From Psychrobacter nivimaris (lineage in GTDB: Bacteria > Pseudomonadota > Gammaproteobacteria > Pseudomonadales > Moraxellaceae): a DNA stretch of 64,000 nucleotides. Position 1 is the first letter of the stretch. Each line of letters begins with the position of its first letter. Below the pieces are notes generated by a model that searched no databases, was not told the DNA's origin, and saw only the letters and a program-made list of their open reading frames with translations. The stretch is taken from the NCBI RefSeq assembly GCF_009812035.1, contig NZ_VZIZ01000002.1:29583-93582 (forward strand). Reading direction: 5' to 3'. A program made the position numbers and the translations under genes. Positions 8,390-16,521 of the stretch are shown one piece after another.

Positions 8390-10318
8390 CTATCCAATCG
8401 GACGTCTGCCTGCTTCGATGGTTTTTTGACGGGTACGCTTACCTTGACCAAATGCTTGCGTAATACGGTCAATGATAATAGCAACGATAACGATGGCCGT
8501 ACCTGCTTGTAGGCCCTGACCGATATTGAGCGTTTGGATAGACTGCAATACATCTTCACCAAGCCCCGGAGCACCAATCATTGAAGCCAATACCACCATG
8601 GCAAGTGACATCATCACAGCCTGATTGATACCTGCCATAATACTGGGCAATGCTTGTGGCAATTTAATCCAGAGAAGTAGCTGTAAATGCGTACTACCAA
8701 AGGATCGTCCTGCTTCGACCATTTCATGATTGACTTGTGTAATCCCTAACGTCGTCAGACGAATCAAGGGCGGCAGTGCATAAATCACAGTCGCAAATAA
8801 CGCAGGCACTTTACCAATACCAAACAACATCAGCACTGGTATGAGATATACAAAACTCGGCATGGTCTGCATGATATCTAGCACTGGCGTCACTATCTTG
8901 CGTAGCAGTTTGCTACCTGACATAGCGATACCAATAGGAATACCAATCACTACCGTGACCAGTACCGATACGATAAGCAGCGCTAAAGTATCAATCAGTG
9001 CGCCCCATAAACCAAAAGCGCCAATCAAAAACAGCCCTGCACCACATGCCAGCGCGAACCAAATCTTGCGGACACCAAACCAGCCAAGCACAGTCACAAA
9101 TGCAATAATCAGCCAAGGCGGGATAACCGTTAATAATCTCTCAATAGGTAGTAGCAAATAAGTAAGCGCCATCGTGCTAATAGTACGAAATACATCACCA
9201 TAGTTTTGGACGACGTTTGCTAAAGCATTATTAAGCGGGGTCTCAAGCGACCATGAAGGAAAGCTTGAGGCGAGCGCTGACGCATTGATACTAGATGCAG
9301 TTGCTTTTGTAGAGATAGCATCCGTTGAGCTAAGGCCTAACTTAGTAGCAAGATTGGTAGCGGCTTCATCGGATAACCATGCTTGCCAAACCTCTGGGTT
9401 GTCACGCAAAAACACCATGGCTTGCTCATCGCCAGTACGTTTGCTTTCGCTCATCTCCAAGATAGCACCGTTGAGCTCATCAGAGGTAAATTGCACCTTT
9501 TCAAAGACAGCTGCTAGTTCGGGATTGGATTCGACAAACGGGGTAGAAACAGCAATACCTAACGGTGATACTGGGAATCCTGACACGCAATCCATCTTAC
9601 CATCAGCGAGCAGCAGATTTTGCCAACAAGCATCCTCATAAGCTGGAAACTCTAATGGCGCAAGGTCATATTTTGCCATTAGCCCAGTGGGTTGCCAGTA
9701 GTAAAACAACAGTGGCTTATGCTGTTCAAAAGCGGAGGCAATTTCGGCATCGAGAGCAGCACCTGTACCAGGGTGTGCGTTGTTAAAAAGACTGTCTAGA
9801 CCGGTGGTTTTTAGCAAACGTGTGTTAAAAATCTCACACGTCCAACCAGAGGGGCAGTTCATAAAGCGAGATTTACCAGGATCTTCAGGGTCTTTAAATA
9901 GCTCAGTATATTTAGGCAAATCTTGATAGCTGCGAAGTCCTGGATTCTCTTCCAAGACGTATCGCGGGACGTACCAGCCTTGAGTTGCACCGCCTTTGAG
10001 CGTATCGCCGATAATGGCTACTTTATTTTGCTCAATGGATTTTTCCATGATTGGCGAGCGACCAACCCACTGCTCCCCGATGACCTGAATGTCATTCTGT
10101 GAGAGCGCTGTATCAAGTGCAGGCCCTGCTCCTGGCACTTCTTCTACCGTACAACCGTATCCATCTTCTACGATATGTCTGAGTACGCCAGAGGTAAACT
10201 GCCCACTCTCCCAGGTTAGCGCCCCAAATTTGATCGGTGATTCACACGCCGCTGACGCCGATACAGGCAGTAGTAACGCGCTCATCCAAAGTAAGCTTAA
10301 TGCAATCCATTGGCGCAT
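8390..10318 (-). CDS. Fused glycine betaine binding protein and ABC permease
   Basis: One polypeptide of about 642 residues joins a substrate-binding domain of the OpuAC/ProX type to a ProW-type permease. The start at 10318 has AGGAAAG upstream and begins a clean signal peptide (MRQWIALSLLWMSALLLPVSASAA); the longer frame lacks this support. Residues about 25-325 are the binding domain, rich in Trp and Tyr (LTWESGQ, EQWVGRSP, FYYWQPTG) as in betaine aromatic cages. After a Ser/Thr/Ala-rich linker come the membrane helices and the EAA-like loop VEAGRSFGSTHLQLLLWIKLPQ. In known fused Opu systems the binding domain usually follows the permease; here it precedes it. Confidence 0.9.
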   Translation of the reverse strand: MRQWIALSLLWMSALLLPVSASAACESPIKFGALTWESGQFTSGVLRHIVEDGYGCTVEEVPGAGPALDTALSQNDIQVIGEQWVGRSPIMEKSIEQNKVAIIGDTLKGGATQGWYVPRYVLEENPGLRSYQDLPKYTELFKDPEDPGKSRFMNCPSGWTCEIFNTRLLKTTGLDSLFNNAHPGTGAALDAEIASAFEQHKPLLFYYWQPTGLMAKYDLAPLEFPAYEDACWQNLLLADGKMDCVSGFPVSPLGIAVSTPFVESNPELAAVFEKVQFTSDELNGAILEMSESKRTGDEQAMVFLRDNPEVWQAWLSDEAATNLATKLGLSSTDAISTKATASSINASALASSFPSWSLETPLNNALANVVQNYGDVFRTISTMALTYLLLPIERLLTVIPPWLIIAFVTVLGWFGVRKIWFALACGAGLFLIGAFGLWGALIDTLALLIVSVLVTVVIGIPIGIAMSGSKLLRKIVTPVLDIMQTMPSFVYLIPVLMLFGIGKVPALFATVIYALPPLIRLTTLGITQVNHEMVEAGRSFGSTHLQLLLWIKLPQALPSIMAGINQAVMMSLAMVVLASMIGAPGLGEDVLQSIQTLNIGQGLQAGTAIVIVAIIIDRITQAFGQGKRTRQKTIEAGRRPIG

Positions 10319-10612
10319 ACTCTTTCCTATTATTATGTTGTATCGGCATGAAGTCACTATCAAAACAATAGAACTAAAAAATAGCTGAACGTCGCTATAT
10401 CAAGTTTACCAATGCTAGCTCTAGACCATTCAGCCACTATCTACTGTTGTTTAGACTTACTACAAAGTGTAGCGATTTATAGAAGTGATGACAAACGCTT
10501 ATTTGTCGATTAACGCATTAGATAAATTTACGATAATTTTGATAAAGCTCTTATGACACGTCGCTCTTAATTTGAGAAATCTATGTTTGTAAATTCATAT
10601 TTTAGACAAAAA

Positions 10613-10640
10613 AATAGCACCTATCTGGATAGGTGCTATT
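10613..10640 (-). terminator. Intrinsic terminator of the aldehyde dehydrogenase gene
   Basis: A near-perfect hairpin with 12-13 bp arms (AATAGCACCTATC / GATAGGTGCTATT). On the minus strand it is followed by a run of seven or more T. It lies 100 bases past the aldehyde dehydrogenase stop. The rest of the 10319-10742 gap holds the promoter region of the ABC fusion gene, with nothing recognised. Confidence 0.85.
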
Positions 10641-10702
10641 GGTTATGATATCGACTAAAAAAGGTCACTATTAATTTCTATAGCTACTATAAAATGTCTA
10701 AT

Positions 10703-10750
10703 TCAAGAATTGTTATTTTAAAGACTGTTATTTCAAGAACAGTTATTTCA
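10703..10750. repeat. 15-bp tandem repeat across the stop codon
   Basis: Three imperfect units of 15 bases, read on the minus strand as TTGAAATAACTGTTC, TTGAAATAACAGTCT and TTAAAATAACAATTC. The first unit contains the end of the aldehyde dehydrogenase frame (Leu-Lys-stop). Because the unit length is a multiple of three, each copy keeps an in-frame TAA. Confidence 0.7.
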
Positions 10751-12227
10751 AAAAAAGCGCCATCGCCTTTTTAAACAGTCCACCATAAGGCGGCAATAAT
10801 AAATTCAGGCCATTGAGCTTGGTTTGGACAAAAATCGGCTTCATATGGCTGAGGCGTTCAAAGCCGGCCTTACCATGGTATGCGCCAGTACCAGAGTCAC
10901 CCACACCACCAAACGGCAAATCATGCTGAGCCACATGTATCAAAACTTCGTTGATACATAAGCCACCTGAGACCGTATTATTACGAACGTTTTCGATACT
11001 GCTGTAGTTGTCACTAAACACATATAGCGCCAATGGCCGTGGACGCGAATTTACAAAGTAAATGGCATCATCAAGCGTCTCATAATGCATCAGCGGCAAT
11101 ATCGGAGCAAAAATCTCGTTTTGCATAAGGTCGCTATCAGGCGCAGGCTCGCTGACGATGACTGGCGGCATCAGACGGGTTTCTATATTGGGTTCGGCGC
11201 CAGTTAACGCATGTACCTCGCCACCTGTTAGCGCATCTAGATAGCCATTTACCCGTTTGAACTGCTCACCATTAATAATGCGAGAGTAATCTGGGTTTTC
11301 TTCAATATTAGGATAATGCTTGGTCATCCACTCTTTTGCGAGTTGGATAAACTGGTCATGGTATTGGCGCTGAATCAAGACATAATCTGGCGCAATACAC
11401 GTCTGCCCAGCATTTAGTGTCTTACCCATCATCACTCGATTGACGACAGACTCTAGATTGGCATCATCTAGTACGATCACTGGTGATTTACCACCAAGCT
11501 CAAGCGTCACTGGCGTTAAATTAGGCGCAGCCGCAGCCATGACTTTTTTGCCCACCGCAGTCGATCCGGTATATAGCAGATGGTCAAATGGTAGCTCACT
11601 AAAGGCGGCGGCAATCTCAACTTCACCGAGCACCACACAGATCATATCTGGCGAAAAATAACGAGCAATGGCATCAGCAAACGTCTGAGCAAATTGCGGT
11701 GCGGCTTCACTCATCTTGACCATAATGCGATTGCCTGCGGTGATTGCATCAATCATCGGGCCAATTGCTAAAAATAATGGATAGTTCCAAGGCACCATGA
11801 TACCGACCACACCCAATGGCTGCGGCTGAATTTCATTATGGGCTGGCATATATAGCGCTGAAATAGGCGCACGATGTGCTTTCATCCACTTTTTGCCGTG
11901 TTTCTTGGCGTGACTGATACCGGTAAAGCTAGGAAACAACTCAGCAAACTGCGTCTCTGACTGGCTACGATAGCCAAAGTCTGCACTAATCGCCTTTGCA
12001 AAACTCTCTTGGTTATCGCTAAGCATCACTTCTAGATTGTCTAGCTGCGTCGTACGTGTGCCCCAATCATTGATTGGCTGGGTACGGCTTAACATTTGCA
12101 AGCGTGCAAATTGCGCTTTCATCTCATCGATAGTCTTCGCCGTACTTAGGGCTTCAGGCACACGCTGCAGCGCAAAACCGGTCTCGGTCACTGGCTGCTC
12201 ATGGGCGCTTTGGTTGCTATCTGTCAT
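10743..12227 (-). CDS. Coniferyl-aldehyde-dehydrogenase-like aldehyde dehydrogenase
   Basis: NAD(P)-dependent oxidation of an aldehyde to the acid. The 494-residue protein shows the family catalytic Cys in GQTCIAPDYVL, the general-base Glu in VTLELGGKSPVIV, the cofactor loop YTGSTAVGKKVM, and the FGGVGDSGTGAYHGKAGF stretch near the C-terminus. These resemble the class 3-like group annotated as coniferyl aldehyde dehydrogenase. The hydrophobic tail (LNLLLPPYGGLFKKAMALFLK) may bind the membrane, as in fatty aldehyde dehydrogenases, so a long-chain aldehyde is an alternative substrate. AAGGAAG precedes the start. It stands alone. Confidence 0.87.
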   Translation of the reverse strand: MTDSNQSAHEQPVTETGFALQRVPEALSTAKTIDEMKAQFARLQMLSRTQPINDWGTRTTQLDNLEVMLSDNQESFAKAISADFGYRSQSETQFAELFPSFTGISHAKKHGKKWMKAHRAPISALYMPAHNEIQPQPLGVVGIMVPWNYPLFLAIGPMIDAITAGNRIMVKMSEAAPQFAQTFADAIARYFSPDMICVVLGEVEIAAAFSELPFDHLLYTGSTAVGKKVMAAAAPNLTPVTLELGGKSPVIVLDDANLESVVNRVMMGKTLNAGQTCIAPDYVLIQRQYHDQFIQLAKEWMTKHYPNIEENPDYSRIINGEQFKRVNGYLDALTGGEVHALTGAEPNIETRLMPPVIVSEPAPDSDLMQNEIFAPILPLMHYETLDDAIYFVNSRPRPLALYVFSDNYSSIENVRNNTVSGGLCINEVLIHVAQHDLPFGGVGDSGTGAYHGKAGFERLSHMKPIFVQTKLNGLNLLLPPYGGLFKKAMALFLK

Positions 12228-12589
12228 TTGTCTTCCTTGTCATAATCATAATAATAGTCATAAGGTTTGTAATCACTATACTATATTGGGTTAGAGGCTC
12301 TATCTTTCTTTCTAGTCAGGTGCACTCTTTGATAACCTACTCTGACTATAAACTTCATCAGATTCCATTCATCACACTTTAATGTAGCGCATCGACTGAG
12401 CAATGAACAGCACCTTTGGTTGACTACTGCGTCTGTACTAGCAGTACCTTTATAAGCGACTTACCACTGTTCTATACCTATTATTTCATCATCAATTGCT
12501 AGCTGTTTTCTATTAGCATTTACGCCATTTACAGACATTGCGCCAGTATATATCTTTGGGCGATAGTCGCCAAAACTGCTACACTACCG
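12228..12589. other. Divergent intergenic region upstream of lipB
   Basis: Shared 5' region of the aldehyde dehydrogenase gene (minus) and lipB (plus). A small hairpin, GGCGA-TAG-TCGCC (12559-12571), lies 18 bases before the lipB ATG and could affect translation. No coding sequence or named site was found. Confidence 0.4.
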
Positions 12590-13477
12590 ATGAGCATTAT
12601 TTATTTTAAACTTGATAATAATAAGACAGATACTCTCATGCAAAATGACACACAACCCCTTAATGATACGCTTGTCAGCAAATCTCTCTCAGCGGCCGAT
12701 TATGTCCCTACTCTCGATGCGATGCTGGCACGCACCCTCGAACGTATCGATCTAAAAAAACAACAAGGGCTGCGTACGCCTGATGAATTGTGGATTGTCG
12801 ATCATAACGATGTCTACACGCTTGGACAGGCAGGTAAAGAAGAGCACATATTACAGCGTACTGATACACCTATCATCAAGACCGATCGCGGTGGTCAGGT
12901 GACATGGCACGGGCATGGACAGCTGGTTATCTATTGGTTGTTTGACTTGGACAGCCTCAAATGGAGTGTGCGCAATCTTGTCTCCCATGCTGAGCAAGCG
13001 ATAGAAGACGTCATCAATGACTGTTTGCGTAGCTCACCGTCTAATAGTGACAATATCAGTGCTCATGCGCGCCGCGATGCCCCAGGTGTCTACCTATATG
13101 CAGATACTGCTGCAACAGATGACAGCACCGCTACAGATGACAGTTCTCTTGATAATAAAATTATGCTGGGCAAAATGGCCTCGCTAGGCTTTAAGATTAA
13201 GCATGGCTTCAGCTACCATGGTATTGCGATTAATTTAAATTGTGACCTATCTTCATTTAACGCTATCAATCCTTGTGGCTATGCTGGCATGCAAATGTTG
13301 CGACTGTCTGACTTTGTAGCCATGCAGACAGATTCAGAGCAAACAGAGCTAGAGGCGCAGACCGAACAGCAAATGAGCGATTCATTCAGCTATGAGACAG
13401 TCACTCAAAAACTTATCGATAACATCGCCAAGCGCCATGCTGGACTGATTGAGTTGCGAGCTATCGCACCCAAGTAA
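12590..13477 (+). CDS. lipB: Octanoyltransferase LipB
   Basis: Transfers octanoyl from octanoyl-ACP to lipoyl domains, the first step of lipoate synthesis. The substrate proteins in this window would include the two lipoyl domains of AceF. Signatures are DRGGQVTWHGHGQLV (99-113), KMASLGFKIKHGFSYHG with the catalytic Lys near 195, and NPCGYAGMQM with catalytic Cys229. At 295 residues it is longer than E. coli LipB (213), through an N-terminal extension and an Asp/Thr-rich insert near 172-188. Another ATG at 12638 is possible; neither start has a clear ribosome binding site. Confidence 0.92.
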   Translation: MSIIYFKLDNNKTDTLMQNDTQPLNDTLVSKSLSAADYVPTLDAMLARTLERIDLKKQQGLRTPDELWIVDHNDVYTLGQAGKEEHILQRTDTPIIKTDRGGQVTWHGHGQLVIYWLFDLDSLKWSVRNLVSHAEQAIEDVINDCLRSSPSNSDNISAHARRDAPGVYLYADTAATDDSTATDDSSLDNKIMLGKMASLGFKIKHGFSYHGIAINLNCDLSSFNAINPCGYAGMQMLRLSDFVAMQTDSEQTELEAQTEQQMSDSFSYETVTQKLIDNIAKRHAGLIELRAIAPK

Positions 13478-13563
13478 GTTTTGAGCCCATTTTTGCATAA
13501 TCTTTTTTTGCATAATATCTTGCACGCTTAGACTTAAATATTAAGAGAAAATTCAGTACAAAC

Positions 13564-13573
13564 TTGCTATAAT
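13564..13573 (+). promoter_or_regulatory. Extended -10 promoter of ppa
   Basis: TTGCTATAAT contains an exact TATAAT preceded by TG one base away, an extended -10 element that can work without a good -35. It lies about 100 bases before the ppa start codon. Confidence 0.55.
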
Positions 13574-13671
13574 CGCATGCAGTACAAATTGGACGCAGCA
13601 ATTATCCTTGCTGTATCCCTAGCTCAACCCCTTATTCAAACATCTAAAACAAAAGCAAATTGGAGCATTTT

Positions 13672-14202
13672 ATGGCAGATTTTAACAAAATTTTGGACGC
13701 AGGCGACGTAGACGGCGGCATCATCAATGTAGTAGTAGAGATCCCAGCTGGTAGCAGCCATAAAATTGAGTGGAATCGCGAATTAGCAGTATTTGAGCTT
13801 GACCGTATTGACCCACAGATTTTTGCCAAACCTTGTAACTATGGCTTCATCCCACAAACACTTGACGAAGACGGTGATGAGCTTGACGTATTGCTATTGA
13901 CTGAACAGCCACTACCGACTGGTATTTTCTTAAAAGCCAAAGTTATCGGTGTCATGAAGTTTGTTGATGATGGCGAAGTAGATGACAAAATCGTTGTCGT
14001 ACCTGCTGATGACCGTGATACAGGCAATGCTTACAACAGCTTAGAAGACCTACCAAAGCAGTTAATCAACCAGTTAGAGTTCCATTTCAGCCATTACAAA
14101 GACCTGAAAAAAGCTGGTACGACGGTTGTTGAATCTTGGGGCGATGTCGCAGAAGCGAAAGAAGTTATCAAAGAGTCTATCCAACGTTGGAAAGATCTAT
14201 AA
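13672..14202 (+). CDS. ppa: Inorganic pyrophosphatase
   Basis: Family I soluble pyrophosphatase, hydrolysing PPi to phosphate and so driving biosynthetic reactions. The ATG at 13672 has GGAG eight bases upstream and gives 176 residues, the same as E. coli. Active-site segments are EIPAGSSHKIEWNRE, YGFIPQTLDEDGDELDVLLL (metal-binding Asp cluster) and DDGEVDDKIVVVPADD. It stands alone between an extended -10 promoter and a strong terminator. Confidence 0.96.
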   Translation: MADFNKILDAGDVDGGIINVVVEIPAGSSHKIEWNRELAVFELDRIDPQIFAKPCNYGFIPQTLDEDGDELDVLLLTEQPLPTGIFLKAKVIGVMKFVDDGEVDDKIVVVPADDRDTGNAYNSLEDLPKQLINQLEFHFSHYKDLKKAGTTVVESWGDVAEAKEVIKESIQRWKDL

Positions 14203-14244
14203 TTATCAAATATTGGCAAAACTGCCAATAACGATAAATAATAA

Positions 14245-14282
14245 AATACCGCAGTCACCATAGTGGCCGCGGTATTTTTTTT
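14245..14282 (+). terminator. Intrinsic terminator of ppa
   Basis: Arms AATACCGC and GCGGTATT with a T-run of eight. A smaller perfect hairpin, ATTGGCA-N4-TGCCAAT (14212-14229), precedes it directly after the stop codon. Confidence 0.88.
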
Positions 14283-14360
14283 GCTTGAACATTGCTTATC
14301 TAACATGGTTATAATGAGCATATAACTCATTCGCACTTATACGCCGTAATAAGGACAGTC

Positions 14361-14825
14361 ATGTTTAACCCCGACCCTAGCGCAAAACCGGTCAATACCA
14401 AGTTGCCAAAAGACGTCATTATGATGGTCGAAAAAAACAACCTAGTAATGGCCATCAAAACTTTGGCGGCAGACGAAAACATCAGTATGGATGAAGCCAA
14501 AAGTAGAATTGATGCTTATGAGACCCAGCTGAAAGTAAAGCAACAACAGAAGCTCAATACTATCGCTAGTAAACAAGGCATTCCAAATCAAGCCATCAGC
14601 TTTGATAGAGAGCAAGAGGAAGAAGAGCCTGGACCATTGGTAAAAAATCGTGTTAAAACCACCAAACAGAGTCAAGGGTTTAAGGGGCTGCAAGATGGTG
14701 TCGATAGTCAGTTGAATGACTTAGGCTATAAGAAACCCCTACTACCTTATTGGCTAAAACGATTGCTCGTGATCGCTGTCTTGATGATAGGAATATTTTG
14801 GATATTATGGCGAGTATTTGGTTAA
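14361..14825 (+). CDS. Tail-anchored protein with an L7/L12-like N-terminal segment
   Basis: A 154-residue protein of no assigned function. Residues about 15-55 (LPKDVIMMVEKNNLVMAIKT, then ADENISMDEAKSRID) resemble the C-terminal fold of ribosomal protein L7/L12, where a similar helix-turn motif occurs. A polar middle follows, with an acidic patch EQEEEEPGP. The C-terminus is one membrane helix (WLKRLLVIAVLMIGIFWILWRVF) with almost nothing beyond it, so most of the protein should face the cytoplasm. AAGGA precedes the start. The L7/L12 similarity is my reading and has not been tested. Confidence 0.72.
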   Translation: MFNPDPSAKPVNTKLPKDVIMMVEKNNLVMAIKTLAADENISMDEAKSRIDAYETQLKVKQQQKLNTIASKQGIPNQAISFDREQEEEEPGPLVKNRVKTTKQSQGFKGLQDGVDSQLNDLGYKKPLLPYWLKRLLVIAVLMIGIFWILWRVFG

Positions 14826-14873
14826 GTGATTTAGCTAAATAAAGGACTGAATCAACATACCTTCTATAAAACT

Positions 14874-14918
14874 GCATACCGACTAGCTACAATTTAAGAA
14901 TGTAGCTAGTCGGTATGC
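14874..14918. terminator. Perfect 18-bp hairpin between convergent genes
   Basis: GCATACCGACTAGCTACA (14874-14891), a nine-base loop, and the exact reverse complement (14901-14918). It is the longest perfect stem I found here. Neither side has a strong T-run, although TTTTAT follows on the minus strand. It may be a bidirectional terminator. Confidence 0.6.
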
Positions 14919-14971
14919 TAATTGAAAACCTACCCTTGAATCCTTTCAAGCGTCCATTAATCTCAAATTAC

Positions 14972-15787
14972 TCAGAGCAACCCTTTATATAAGAAGTAAC
15001 AGCCTACGACAGTCAACAGTACCGCAAAGCATTTTTTCAGCAACTGTGGCGATAATGCGTGAGCGACTTTTGCGCCTATCTTGGCGGTGAAAAAGCTCAT
15101 GATGCTAATGCCTAAAAAAGCATAGATATGGACAAAGCCAATCGTATTGGGCACGTCGACTTGCGCTTGCATGCCAAAGAACATAAATCCTAGCGCACCT
15201 GCAATGGCGATAGGTAAACCACAAGCGGCTGAGGTTCCAACGGCTTTTTGCATCACCACACCGTAACGTGTGAGATAAGGTACGGTTAAGCTACCACCGC
15301 CAATCCCAAAAATAGCAGAAGCAATACCGATACCCGCCCCTGCTGCTAATTGCTTAGGCTTTGAAGGCAAAGCTATATGAACATTACCAGCATCGCTATT
15401 TGCTTTCTTTTTACCACCCATAAACATTTTATAAGCGACCCAAAGCAAAAACACACCAACAATCAACTGCAGATATAAACCAGATATCTGTCCTGCGATC
15501 CCTGCTCCTAAAAAGCAGCCTATTGCTAAGCCTGGCGTCAGATTTTTAAAGACAGGCCACATGACTGCGCCTTTCTTATTATGCGCCATGAGCGAGCTTA
15601 TGGACGTGACAATAATGGTTGCCAGTGAAGTACCCAAGGCCAAGTGCATAATACTGTCAGGACTGTAACCCATTTGCGTAAAGACAATAAATAGCAGTGG
15701 TACGATAATAGTCCCACCGCCCACTCCAAATAGCCCCGCAGCAAATCCTGCTAGCGCCCCTATTACTAAAAAAGTTATTAATTCCAC
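14972..15787 (-). CDS. TauE/SafE family membrane exporter
   Basis: A 271-residue integral membrane protein with about eight helices and the two family repeats: GFAAGLFGVGGGTIIVPLL near the N-terminus and GIASAIFGIGGGSLTVPYL in the second half. Members move sulfite, sulfoacetate or related organic anions. It is last in the run after the flavin reductase (113-base gap), and is either co-transcribed or independent. If co-transcribed, a sulfur or C1 by-product of the methionine operon is a possible substrate. The start is GTG. Confidence 0.85.
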   Translation of the reverse strand: MELITFLVIGALAGFAAGLFGVGGGTIIVPLLFIVFTQMGYSPDSIMHLALGTSLATIIVTSISSLMAHNKKGAVMWPVFKNLTPGLAIGCFLGAGIAGQISGLYLQLIVGVFLLWVAYKMFMGGKKKANSDAGNVHIALPSKPKQLAAGAGIGIASAIFGIGGGSLTVPYLTRYGVVMQKAVGTSAACGLPIAIAGALGFMFFGMQAQVDVPNTIGFVHIYAFLGISIMSFFTAKIGAKVAHALSPQLLKKCFAVLLTVVGCYFLYKGLL

Positions 15788-15900
15788 AGGATAGTTACTT
15801 CTTATTTAGATTTAATGAGATGATAATTATAGTTAAACGACTGCTTAATGTTGAACGAGCAATAGCCCATAGGCTCAGGTGTTGGACTATAAATACTGGA

Positions 15901-16416
15901 TTAAATAAGTTCCACTTGCCCCACTCTAGAGTAGGCACGGTTAAAGTAAACCAACCCTTCATCAGTGCCGCCTTGTGGCTCAGCCTGATTGATGGCGACA
16001 ATGCGGCACATAAAGACGCTATGCGTGCCGACTTCTTGAATTTGTTCAATCTCACAATCAAAGCTGACCAAGGCATCCTCCAGTACAGGAGCGCCTGTTT
16101 GTAATTGTGTCCAAGAACCATATTCAAACCGTTCTTCTGAACACAATTTAGAGGCAAAAGCATTGGACAGCTGCTCATGTTGCGCGCCTAACACATTGAC
16201 ACTTAAAATCTTGTTTTCCAGAAAGTAGCCATGTGACCGAGACGTTTGATTCATACAGACAAGCAAGGTCGGCGGTGTGTCTGTGACACTACATACTGCC
16301 GATGCTGTAAACCCATGCATGCCCGTCGCACCTGCTGTGGTCACCACATTGACCGCAGTCGTTAGCAAAGACATGGCATCTCTAAAGTCGGTCGCGTCAA
16401 TCCTATCTTTAATCAT
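15901..16416 (-). CDS. Flavin reductase (HpaC/RutF-like)
   Basis: A 171-residue flavin reductase-like domain protein that reduces free FMN or FAD with NAD(P)H and hands it to a partner monooxygenase. Family features are DFRDAMSLLTTAVNVVTT, GFTASAVCSVTDTPPTLLVCMN (flavin phosphate loop), ILSVNVLG and FDCEIEQ. The gene is in the same direction as, and 105 bases after, mesD. Enzymes of this class need a two-component partner, and the obvious candidate in the operon is the DUF1852 protein. That partnership is inference. Confidence 0.88.
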   Translation of the reverse strand: MIKDRIDATDFRDAMSLLTTAVNVVTTAGATGMHGFTASAVCSVTDTPPTLLVCMNQTSRSHGYFLENKILSVNVLGAQHEQLSNAFASKLCSEERFEYGSWTQLQTGAPVLEDALVSFDCEIEQIQEVGTHSVFMCRIVAINQAEPQGGTDEGLVYFNRAYSRVGQVELI

Positions 16417-16432
16417 TGCTTCAATCCCGAGA

Positions 16433-16458
16433 AACGTTAAAAAATAACGTTAAAAAAT
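16433..16458. repeat. Exact 13-bp tandem duplication before the flavin reductase gene
   Basis: Two back-to-back copies of AACGTTAAAAAAT end 16 bases upstream of the flavin reductase start codon. Possible roles are a spacer duplication or an AT-rich upstream element. Confidence 0.6.
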
Positions 16459-16483
16459 TGTGCTTCAATTTTAGTTTTGCAAG

Positions 16484-16507
16484 GGAAATTCTTTAAATAG
16501 AATTTCC
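16484..16507. promoter_or_regulatory. Inverted repeat between mesD and the flavin reductase gene
   Basis: GGAAATTCT-N6-AGAATTTCC, perfect 9-bp arms, starts 15 bases after the mesD stop. It has no T-run on the minus strand, so it looks more like an operator or an mRNA-processing hairpin than a terminator. Confidence 0.45.
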
Positions 16508-16521
16508 TAAACGGCTCAACT

